64,000 nt of DNA from Bacteroidales bacterium (GTDB lineage: Bacteria; Bacteroidota; Bacteroidia; Bacteroidales; UBA932): NCBI GenBank assembly GCA_017429765.1, contig JAFROJ010000036.1, positions 62,001 through 126,000 on the forward strand. The letters are read 5' to 3'. The first letter of the stretch is position 1; every line of letters starts with the position of its first letter. Positions 56,917 through 64,000 of the stretch are shown one piece after another. Position numbers and translations under genes: made by a program. Under the pieces are notes generated by a model. The model was not told the DNA's origin and ran no database searches. It worked only from the letters and a program-made list of their open reading frames with translations.

Positions 56917-58782
56917 TTATTTTACTCTTTCCTTGACCAGCTGGCCGACCTTCTCGATGTCGAAGAAATCCTTGTAGTTCTTGACGGTCATCTTCCTGTC
57001 CTCCATCACCTGGACCTCTATCATCTCGTCATTGGGAATGACGATGTCCGGGACAATACCGCCGTCGATGTTCTCGCCGGCAAGAGTGTTGAGCCTGGAC
57101 CTGAACGACGAGATCTGGAAGCAGAACCCGTCGGCGGTGCACATGGCCTGGATGGCGCAGCTTCCGCCTCCGGACTTCTCGCCGATCACAGGGATCCCGT
57201 TATCCTTAAGCATTGAGGGAAAGAGGTTTCCGCAGGAGAAGGAGATGTCGGAGGTAAGGACTCCGAAATTGAGGTTGTAGTGGACATCCTTGTCTTTCTC
57301 GTCGAAGATCCCGTCGAAATTACGGTCGACCTCATATTCGACAATAGACCTTTGCTTTGTCAGGGGGTTGTCGTAGCTCAGATAACTCTTGCCCATGATC
57401 AGGGAGGTCATGGCCATGACGATGTCAGCGGACCCTCCTCCGTTGGACGTGATGTCAACTATGAAATTCTCAACCTCCGGATCGGCCTCCGCCTTATTCA
57501 GGGCGTCAAGGAATATGACCATGGAATCTCCCTTATTGTCATCGATGGTAGGTTTCGGGCCCTTACCGGCATAGAAGGCGTTCCAGGCGTCCTCAGCCCT
57601 GGTGTTGAAGGAGTTGAACACGCAGACCGCTGTGTTGCCCCTCTTGACGTAGGTGGCCATGGGATCGCCGTAACTCTGGGGACGGAGGGTGCGGACCGAC
57701 ATGACTTCCTCGGACCGGCCCGCCATGGTCAAACGCCCCTGAGCTATCGCGTCCATCACGTCTTTCCTCTCCTCCTGGATGGCTTTGATCTTGGAGGAGA
57801 GTTCCTCATATTGTGAGGGGTCGCGTCCGATCGCGGAGGAGATACTCATCGAGGTGTGTCCCTCGTAATAGAGGGCGTTCAAGCCCTGCATCCCGACAAA
57901 ATACTCAGCCAAGTCGGTGGATCTCAAGAGTTTCTTGATGACGGGGCCGGCGGCGAGATCCTCCTCGAGGGTCCTGTCCATGCCCTTGGTCTCCAAGGAC
58001 TTGTTCAGGGCGACACGGCCGGGGAAGCCGTAGAAATGATCCATAGCGAAGCACAGTTCCTTGTAGGCGAAATCCGCCATGGACTCGGAGCGGGTCGTCT
58101 TCGACAGCAGCGTCTTGTTGTAGTCGGGGTCTATCCTGGCGAGGCTGATCTCGTTGACGGATGTGTTGGCCACGACCTTCTCACCATTGAAACCGGCATG
58201 GTGGTAGAAGAGGTCTGAATACATGTCGGCCAAAGTGGCGAAGGGGAAATAGACCGCCACCTTCCCGTCGGCGTGGATGTCGATGCCGTACTTGGCGAAA
58301 TCCAAGGTGACAGTCGAGACCGCCGGGGTCATGGTTATGCTCTTGTAGCGGACAAAGGGCATCCCGTCATAATAGACGTTCGCCATGCCCGGCTGAAGAA
58401 GACCCATCTGGTTGGTGAAGGCGTCGAAGTCGGAGGACACGAACACGTCTTTGTCGACATTGACGACAGCCTTGGCGTCACCGTTGGCGAGGGTGTACTC
58501 CCCGACACCGGTGTGGGTCACGACCATTGTGGAGCCGGGCAGCACAATCGACTGGAAATCAGCGGCGGAGATGTAAGCCACATCCGGAAGGTCCTGGTAG
58601 AAGCGAAGGGTGACCTCGCTGTCCGGGGCAACTTTTGTGACCACCGGAACTGTCTTTTCCGTGTAAGCGCCGCCATCAGGCTGGTCGTCCGCGATTTTGC
58701 CGCTCGTCATAACGGCTTTGTGGCCACAAGACGAGAGTATCGTCAAGGTGGCCACAACGGGAATGAATAATCTCTTTATCAT
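56917..58782 (-). CDS. S41-family peptidase lipoprotein
   Basis: The 621-residue product is a lipoprotein (VVATLTILSSCG) with a long N-terminal region of strand-rich modules and a C-terminal S41 (tail-specific/C-terminal processing type) domain. There, NFIVDITSNGGGSADIVMA resembles the family's N-G-G-G strand, NFGVLTSDISFSCGN carries the likely nucleophile serine, and GEKSGGGSCAIQ carries the likely lysine. No PDZ domain is obvious. I chose the start at 58782 because the signal begins there; 58788 and 58809 are alternatives. Role: envelope protein or peptide cleavage; substrate unknown. Confidence 0.8.
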   Translation of the reverse strand: MIKRLFIPVVATLTILSSCGHKAVMTSGKIADDQPDGGAYTEKTVPVVTKVAPDSEVTLRFYQDLPDVAYISAADFQSIVLPGSTMVVTHTGVGEYTLANGDAKAVVNVDKDVFVSSDFDAFTNQMGLLQPGMANVYYDGMPFVRYKSITMTPAVSTVTLDFAKYGIDIHADGKVAVYFPFATLADMYSDLFYHHAGFNGEKVVANTSVNEISLARIDPDYNKTLLSKTTRSESMADFAYKELCFAMDHFYGFPGRVALNKSLETKGMDRTLEEDLAAGPVIKKLLRSTDLAEYFVGMQGLNALYYEGHTSMSISSAIGRDPSQYEELSSKIKAIQEERKDVMDAIAQGRLTMAGRSEEVMSVRTLRPQSYGDPMATYVKRGNTAVCVFNSFNTRAEDAWNAFYAGKGPKPTIDDNKGDSMVIFLDALNKAEADPEVENFIVDITSNGGGSADIVMAMTSLIMGKSYLSYDNPLTKQRSIVEYEVDRNFDGIFDEKDKDVHYNLNFGVLTSDISFSCGNLFPSMLKDNGIPVIGEKSGGGSCAIQAMCTADGFCFQISSFRSRLNTLAGENIDGGIVPDIVIPNDEMIEVQVMEDRKMTVKNYKDFFDIEKVGQLVKERVK

Positions 58783-58813
58783 AATCATTAATTTGAAAAT
58801 TCCTATCAACTTT

Positions 58814-58821
58814 CAAATATA
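58814..58821 (-). promoter_or_regulatory. -7 promoter box of the S41/C69 peptidase genes
   Basis: The minus strand reads TATATTTG, 31 nt upstream of the start at 58782. It separates the peptidase pair from the efflux operon ending at 58832. Confidence 0.6.
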
Positions 58822-58831
58822 ATGATGTTTT

Positions 58832-60154
58832 TCAGAACTCCAGCGGTCTGCCGCGATAGAAGTCTAGTAGTTTAGCTGAGTAAAGGTATTCGTAGCGGGA
58901 GCGGACCAGGTCAGATTCGGCCTTAAGCCAGGAATCGCGGGACTCGTTGAACTCGGTTATGTTCGCCTTGCCGTTCTCATATTTGGCTTTCACCAGCTCG
59001 AAAGACTCAAGGGCGCTGCCTTGGGCGTCGACGCTCGAGCGGTACTTCTCCGAGGCCGCCACGGCGTTGTAATAAGCCTGCTGGATCTCCTTGTAAAGAG
59101 TCTTCTTTGTGTTCTCCAGCTGGAGAGTCTGGTTGAGACGTGAAATCTCCGCGGAACGGACCTGGTTGCGGGTTTGGAAACCGGTGAATATCGGAACGCT
59201 CAGGGAGAGGCCGAGATATTGGCTGAAGTTGTGCTTAATCTGCTCCATAAACGTTGAGGAGGCGGCGCTGCTCATTGTGTAGTAATTGGTTCCAAGACCG
59301 CCATTAGCGCTTATCGATGGCAGGTAGGCTCCCTTGGCGCTCTTGATTGTGAACTCGGTGGCGTCGAGCCTGAACATCTCCGCCCTGACAGAGGGCTTAT
59401 TCTCAATAGCTTCTGAATAAATATCCTCGGGGTCGCCGAGAAGGATCCCGTCGATGGGGACGGCCGGGCGAATGACGCTGAACCCTTCCGGATTGGGAAG
59501 CTCGAGGAGTTGGGAGAGGTCAAGGAGGGAGAGATTAAGGCTATTTCTCGCCTGGGTCGCGGAGAGCCTGCTCTGGGCCAGGGCGGCCTTCTGCTGGGCC
59601 AGCTGCGAGGGCGAGGCCTTGCCGTTATCGAGCATCGCGGAGAGGCGCTCAACCTGGAGGGAGTCTATCCCGACCTGGTTAAGAGCGACATCCAGAAGCT
59701 CCATGTTGTAGAGGATCTGCACGTACGCCTGGGCGACGGAAACGCTCATGTCCTCACGCGCCTTCTCAAGGTCGGCTGTGGCCGCCTTCAGGTCCAACTC
59801 GCTCTCTTTTATGTTATTCCTGAGACGGGAGCCTTGGAATATCGGCACGGCTGTGCCGAGGGAGAATCCAGTGCTTGTGGTGTTCGTGTTTGAATAGGTG
59901 TTGTCAGCCGTGAGGCCTCGGCCGAACGAGAAATTCTCGCTGGCGCTTCCGCTGATCTGGGGCAGGCGGCTTCCTTTGGCGTTGTCCAGCTGGATCTCCC
60001 GCTGCCTCACCTGCAATTCCTGCTGCTGGAGGGTGATGTTGTTCTCCCGGGCGTGGCGGATACACTCCTCCAAAGACCAGGGGCCGCTATGGTTCTGGCC
60101 AGACACGGCCCCCGCGAAAAAAACGGTTATGAGTAAAAAATATCTTTTCATCAC
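58832..60154 (-). CDS. TolC-family outer membrane efflux protein
   Basis: The 440-residue protein has a signal peptide (ITVFFAGAVSGQ) and the long paired coiled-coil helices of TolC: an N-terminal repeat WSLEECIRHARENNITLQQQELQV and a second repeat starting EAIENKPSVRAEMFRLDATEF, each followed by helical hairpins and strand segments (SFGRGLT, PIFTGFQTRNQV). TolC forms the outer membrane and periplasmic channel for efflux. The start overlaps the adaptor gene stop by 4 nt, so it is the last gene of the four or more gene efflux operon. Confidence 0.9.
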   Translation of the reverse strand: MMKRYFLLITVFFAGAVSGQNHSGPWSLEECIRHARENNITLQQQELQVRQREIQLDNAKGSRLPQISGSASENFSFGRGLTADNTYSNTNTTSTGFSLGTAVPIFQGSRLRNNIKESELDLKAATADLEKAREDMSVSVAQAYVQILYNMELLDVALNQVGIDSLQVERLSAMLDNGKASPSQLAQQKAALAQSRLSATQARNSLNLSLLDLSQLLELPNPEGFSVIRPAVPIDGILLGDPEDIYSEAIENKPSVRAEMFRLDATEFTIKSAKGAYLPSISANGGLGTNYYTMSSAASSTFMEQIKHNFSQYLGLSLSVPIFTGFQTRNQVRSAEISRLNQTLQLENTKKTLYKEIQQAYYNAVAASEKYRSSVDAQGSALESFELVKAKYENGKANITEFNESRDSWLKAESDLVRSRYEYLYSAKLLDFYRGRPLEF

Positions 60155-61245
60155 TTCTTCTCGATTATCTGGTTGCCGCGCACTTTGTCCCCTTCCTTAA
60201 GTCCGGACTTGATCTCGATGTTGATGCCGTCAGAGAGGCCTGTCTCGACAAGGGTCTTCTCATATTTCTTATCTCCGACAACGAGATAGACATAGGTTGA
60301 GTCATTCTCAAAAGCGAGGGCGCTCTCAGGGACGGACAGAACTCCTTCCACTCCTTCAAGGCGGATCTCGGCGTTGGCGCTGTAGCCCGAGCGCACAGTC
60401 ACGCTGTCCGGGACAGTCACGGCGGCCTTGATCTCGAACTCGTTGGTGCCGTTCTTCTCCTGGGCCTTCGGGGATATGAACTCCATGACGGCGTCGAACT
60501 TGATGTCCTTCAATGCGCCCACCGTGATCGTCATAGGCACACCCTCGGCGACCCTTCCGACCTCTGTCTCGTCGATGAAGCCGTCGAAAATGAGGTCTCC
60601 CATATTCGCCACCGTCGCGATGGTGGTCCCGTCGTTGAAGGTGTTGCTCTGGGTGACGGAGTTCCCGACTTTTATAGGAATATCCAGGATCAGCCCGGAG
60701 ATGGTGGACCTGATAAGGGTGGAGCTGGACTTCGCGTTGCTCTTTGACACTCCGTCACGGACCACCTCAAGGCTCTCAACCGCGGCGTTCTTCTCCTCCT
60801 TGGCCTGGGAAAGGGCTTGGAGGACCTGCTCATATTCCTCGGCGCTCACGAGCTTCTTGTCGTAGAGAGCCTTCTCGCGATCATAGTTGGTCTGCGCCTG
60901 CTTGAGGTTGATCTCCGCGAGACGGACCCGGGACTGGGCCGAGCTCAGGGAGTTCATCTCGGGAATGACCTTGACCTTGGCTATGATCTCGCCCTCGGCA
61001 ACCTTCTCGCCGGCCTCCTTGTAGAGCTCGGAGATGATGCCGCTGATCTGTGGCTTGATGTTGACCTCGTCGCGGGGGATTATCTTGCCCGTCACGACAG
61101 AGGTCTTGTAAATGTCCTTCACGGTGGTCTCAAGCTGCTCGTACTTGATCTCCTTGGGCCTTGAGTTCTTCCAAAGGGCCACAAATGTTCCGATGAACAC
61201 CAGGGCGACTAACGCCAGGATAATGTACTTCAGGTTCTTTTTCAT
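60151..61245 (-). CDS. MacA/HlyD-type periplasmic adaptor protein
   Basis: The 364-residue protein has an N-terminal signal anchor (YIILALVALVFIGTFVALW), a lipoyl/barrel-sandwich segment split around a helical hairpin (SVVTGKIIPRDEVNIKPQISGIISELYKEAG, then RVRLAEINLKQAQTNYDREKALYDKK), and beta-barrel domains (VGRVAEGVPMTITVGALKD). The layout matches MacA-like adaptors that link ABC permeases of the MacB type to TolC. It sits between the permease genes and the TolC gene. Confidence 0.9.
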   Translation of the reverse strand: MKKNLKYIILALVALVFIGTFVALWKNSRPKEIKYEQLETTVKDIYKTSVVTGKIIPRDEVNIKPQISGIISELYKEAGEKVAEGEIIAKVKVIPEMNSLSSAQSRVRLAEINLKQAQTNYDREKALYDKKLVSAEEYEQVLQALSQAKEEKNAAVESLEVVRDGVSKSNAKSSSTLIRSTISGLILDIPIKVGNSVTQSNTFNDGTTIATVANMGDLIFDGFIDETEVGRVAEGVPMTITVGALKDIKFDAVMEFISPKAQEKNGTNEFEIKAAVTVPDSVTVRSGYSANAEIRLEGVEGVLSVPESALAFENDSTYVYLVVGDKKYEKTLVETGLSDGINIEIKSGLKEGDKVRGNQIIEKK

Positions 61246-61286
61246 ATTGTTATTCCTTTTACATTTCGGTTAGTGAGCTTGCCGGA

Positions 61287-62537
61287 CTATTCTTCCCGCA
61301 TCGCGTCAACAGGTTTTATCTCCATCGCCCTCAGGGCCGGGGCGAGTCCGGCCAGCACTCCCAGGACAACCAGCAGCGACAGGACCAGTATTCCAGTCCA
61401 AAAGCCGATCTGGAAGGAGATGCCGCCGCCCATGTCAGGCAAAGAGGACACGATCTGGCCCGCTCCCCACAGGATAAGGACCGAGAACAGAATCCCGAAC
61501 ATTCCGGCTAGGACAGTGAGCCCGATGCTCTCGGTGATAATCTGCGAGAGAATCATCTTGGGGGTGGCCCCGATGGCGCGGCGGATGCCTATCTCGGTCG
61601 TGCGTTCCTTGACCGTGACCATCATGATGTTGGACACGCCTATAGCGCCGGCGAGAAGGGTCCCGAGACCTACCAGGATCACGAGGATGTTGACACCCTT
61701 GAAAAGGTTGTCCACAATGGAGAAAATCTTCTCCGTGTCCAGCATCATGATCCCCTGCTTGTCATCGGGGTCGATAGTGTGGCGCCTGGCAAGGAGCCGC
61801 CGCACCTTGTCTTGGGCCGTGTCCGAATCCACCCCACCCTTCAAGGTCATGCAGATTATGTCGAACTTGCCGCCCTTGTTGAACATCCTGTCCATCAACT
61901 GGTAAGGTATGACGATACTCTCGGAGGGGCTTCCGTTGATGTTGATCCCCGCCTTCCTGTCGTCTACCCCGATCACTTGGTAATAGGTGCCTTTGATCCT
62001 CACGTGTTTCCCGGTCGGGTCCTCTTCCCCGGGGAAAAGGTTTTCCCAGACGCGGCTCCCAAGCACGCACACCTTCCTTTCCTGTTCGCAGTCAACGTCG
62101 TTGAGCCAGCGGCCGTACCTCATCTTAGGGCTCTCGACTCCAAGATAATCCGATGTCAGGCCCTTGAGTATCCCAGAGTAAGATTTGTCTTCATAGACAA
62201 ACTCATAGCCCCACTGGGATTCCATCATCGTGACAACATCGGCCTCGGGGACCAGCGTCTTGATGGCCTCGATGTCAGATTTGTCCATCAGCCAGTACCT
62301 GTCCCTCTTGAATCCGCCGTAAGGCTTTGACGTGTTGTTACTTCCGATGATAATGGAGTTGGACGCGAAGCCCGAGAAATTCTCGCTGAGGATCTTTTTC
62401 AGGCCATCGCCGCCGCCCAGCATGACGAGCAGCATGAATATGCCCCAGAATATTCCGAATCCGGTCAGCAGGGTCCTGCTGCGGTTGCGGGACAGGGTGT
62501 CGATTATCTCCTTGTATCTGTCGATGTCGAATCTCAT
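61287..62537 (-). CDS. MacB-type ABC transporter permease
   Basis: The 416-residue protein has the MacB_PCD plus FtsX organisation: one N-terminal helix (TLLTGFGIFWGIFMLLVMLGGGDGLKK), a periplasmic domain of about 200 residues, and three C-terminal helices, with the segment GVSNIMMVTVKERTTEIGIRRAIGAT before helix 2. These permeases use mechanotransmission to push substrates to TolC. It is the second permease of a pair and starts 2 nt after the preceding one. Confidence 0.88.
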   Translation of the reverse strand: MRFDIDRYKEIIDTLSRNRSRTLLTGFGIFWGIFMLLVMLGGGDGLKKILSENFSGFASNSIIIGSNNTSKPYGGFKRDRYWLMDKSDIEAIKTLVPEADVVTMMESQWGYEFVYEDKSYSGILKGLTSDYLGVESPKMRYGRWLNDVDCEQERKVCVLGSRVWENLFPGEEDPTGKHVRIKGTYYQVIGVDDRKAGININGSPSESIVIPYQLMDRMFNKGGKFDIICMTLKGGVDSDTAQDKVRRLLARRHTIDPDDKQGIMMLDTEKIFSIVDNLFKGVNILVILVGLGTLLAGAIGVSNIMMVTVKERTTEIGIRRAIGATPKMILSQIITESIGLTVLAGMFGILFSVLILWGAGQIVSSLPDMGGGISFQIGFWTGILVLSLLVVLGVLAGLAPALRAMEIKPVDAMREE

Positions 62538-62539
62538 GG

Positions 62540-63802
62540 CTACTTGTCTGCTCTTAACGCTTCAATCGGACGGACCTTGGCACCCTTCCACGCCGGGATG
62601 ATCCCCGCGACCGTACCCGCGACGATCAGCAGCAGGGTCGCCTCCACAGCCACGTCGAAGCCAACGCCGATGTTCTTGAATATGTACATCTGCATGAAAC
62701 CCATGTCCATCGGATGGGATCCAAGGGTCTTGTCCAGGAATATGTCCGCGACCATCCCTATGACCATTCCGATGTAGCCGAAGAACGCCGTGATGACTAT
62801 GCTTTCCACGACTATCAGCTTCAGGATCGACCATGGCGTGGCGCCCAAAGCCTTGCGGATGCCGAACTCGTGGATCCTTTCCTTGACGGTGATCAGCATG
62901 ATGTTGGACACCCCGACTATCCCGCTCAACAGGGTCAGGAATCCAAGGATCCAAAGGGCCAGTCGCATGATCCTGATAGCCTTGCTCATCTCCTGGTTGT
63001 TCAGGTAGTAGTTGCTCAGGTAGGTTGTCCTGGTGTCTTCGGGATCGGCTCCGTGGAAGGTGCTCATCGCCCTCTTGTAGCCTTTCTCGAACGCCTCGTT
63101 CGCCTCTTTCGTCTCAAGCCCGTGGAATTCCATCGTGATCCTGCTGAGCCAGGCGCCGTCGGCCCGTAACGCGCGGGCGGTGGAATAAGGAATATAGGAA
63201 GTGTGTCCCCAGGACTGATCCTCCCGCTCCAGTATTCCCACAACCTTGAACGGGATGTTTCCCACATTCACGTGTTTGCCGAGAATCTTGTTGTAGTCCT
63301 TGTCGTCCCCGAGGAGCTGGGAGGCGGCGTCCTCGTCAATCACAATGTGCTTGCTCTTGTTCTTGAGGTCATTCTTGTTGATGAAGCGTCCGGCCACCAA
63401 CTTCTCCCACATTATCTCCTTCATCTTCGGATCAACTCCCGCCATCTGGGAGGAAAGGGCTTCCCATCCCAGACTCAGGGTGTCTGAAAAATAAAGGCTT
63501 CCGAACGCCCTGTCGATCTTCTCGCTGTACTGTTCGGAGAAGGTGATGTCTCGGTCGTCGAAGCGGATGGGCGTCCCCTCGTTCATCCCGTTATAGGCCT
63601 TGCTGGTGGAACCGGGAAAGACGGCGATCAGATTCTGGACCGAGTCGCTGGAGTTGTTCAGAAGGGCGTTCATGAGGCCGTTGCCGGTGCCGATCAGGAC
63701 GATGATGATTATAATGCCCCAGCTGACGGCAAGTCCGGTCAGGGTCGTGCGCAGCTTGTTCTGCCGCAATGTGCTCCATATTTCAGAAAACAGATCCTTC
63801 AT
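62540..63802 (-). CDS. MacB-type ABC transporter permease
   Basis: The 420-residue protein has the same fold as its neighbour: LRTTLTGLAVSWGIIIIIVLIGTGNGL, a periplasmic domain, then three helices with GVSNIMLITVKERIHEFGIRKALGAT. The two permeases probably form a heterodimer with one ATPase. The gene begins 9 nt after the ATPase gene, so the order on the minus strand is ATPase, permease, permease, adaptor, TolC. Confidence 0.88.
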   Translation of the reverse strand: MKDLFSEIWSTLRQNKLRTTLTGLAVSWGIIIIIVLIGTGNGLMNALLNNSSDSVQNLIAVFPGSTSKAYNGMNEGTPIRFDDRDITFSEQYSEKIDRAFGSLYFSDTLSLGWEALSSQMAGVDPKMKEIMWEKLVAGRFINKNDLKNKSKHIVIDEDAASQLLGDDKDYNKILGKHVNVGNIPFKVVGILEREDQSWGHTSYIPYSTARALRADGAWLSRITMEFHGLETKEANEAFEKGYKRAMSTFHGADPEDTRTTYLSNYYLNNQEMSKAIRIMRLALWILGFLTLLSGIVGVSNIMLITVKERIHEFGIRKALGATPWSILKLIVVESIVITAFFGYIGMVIGMVADIFLDKTLGSHPMDMGFMQMYIFKNIGVGFDVAVEATLLLIVAGTVAGIIPAWKGAKVRPIEALRADK

Positions 63803-63811
63803 CTCGCCGGC

Positions 63812-64000
63812 CTATTTGAGCGCCCCGTCGGAGCCGAACCTCACGGAGTCATGGAGGCGGTTCTCCTCAACCTCCCCGATCACACCGTCCTTTATGTGGA
63901 TGATCTTGTTCGTGTAGTTCGCCACGCCGCTCTCGTGGGTGACGACTATGATTGTGAGCCTGTCCCTCTCGTTCAGCTCCTTAAGGAGTTCCATGATCTC
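63812..64000 (-). CDS. ABC transporter ATP-binding protein (MacB/LolD-like), N-terminus cut by window edge
   Basis: Only the last 62 codons lie in the window. They include LTIIVVTHESGVANYTNKIIHIKDGVIG, the H-loop and final strand region of MacB/LolD-type ATPases. Walker and signature motifs would be beyond the right edge. It powers the two permeases downstream. Confidence 0.8.
   Translation of the reverse strand, partial: EIMELLKELNERDRLTIIVVTHESGVANYTNKIIHIKDGVIGEVEENRLHDSVRFGSDGALK

Overview
The window looks like a chromosomal segment of a fairly GC-rich member of the Bacteroidales (Bacteroidota). The evidence is the many promoter elements matching the Bacteroidetes -7 box TAnnTTTG (for example TATATTTG or TATCTTTG just upstream of genes and tRNAs), the lack of clear Shine-Dalgarno sites, and the gene families present: a GH106 rhamnosidase, GH9 and C69 enzymes, a five-helix SdhC, TrpB2, SufBCD and WG-repeat proteins. 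Genus cannot be fixed from sequence alone; an uncultured gut or rumen lineage near Rikenellaceae is a guess.

Layout. 1-5 kb: minus-strand pectin/rhamnogalacturonan genes (GH28, cut by the window edge, and GH106) behind an LPG-synthase-type membrane protein. 5-7.5 kb: PfkB kinase, a small Bacteroidetes protein and a DUF368/PopT lipid transporter. 7.5-13 kb: tRNA-Arg, an unusual S51 peptidase/ATP-grasp fusion, a Phd-type antitoxin beside a wrecked toxin gene, a deacetylase lipoprotein and a Tat-type oxidoreductase. 13-19.4 kb: a plus-strand run ending in aroB and an aroD-aroA fusion. 19.4-25 kb: minus-strand operon (dicarboxylate symporter, GH9-CE4 fusion, MetX, beta-propeller). 25-30 kb: ispF, sodium symporter, tRNA-Gln, tRNA-Met, sdhC, and trpB preceded by a textbook tryptophan attenuator with a WW leader peptide.

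30-43 kb holds the most distinctive locus: a tightly packed plus-strand operon of FHA proteins, two membrane Ser/Thr kinases, a PP2C phosphatase, a double-FHA transmembrane trypsin-like protease, a WG-repeat protein and several secreted proteins, preceded by a structured RNA candidate. It reads as a phospho-threonine circuit in the cytoplasm wired across the inner membrane to proteolysis and sensing in the periplasm. A WG-repeat lipoprotein, a stand-alone LytTR regulator and a NAGPA-like membrane protein lie just beyond it.

46-55 kb: an ATPase, aroC, then the suf operon (sufB, sufC, a very short sufD) into which a cytosine methyltransferase, a PmeII-like restriction enzyme and pnuC have been placed, followed by ispE and bcp. 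55-64 kb: minus-strand C69 dipeptidase, S41 peptidase and a MacAB-TolC type efflux operon running off the right edge.

A second theme is in-frame repeat DNA inside housekeeping genes: two copies of a ~140 bp inverted-repeat element (in the GH9-CE4 linker and in ispE) and two copies of a short PEPxEG-encoding palindromic repeat (in ispF and sufD). No CRISPR array, insertion sequence, rRNA or prophage was seen.
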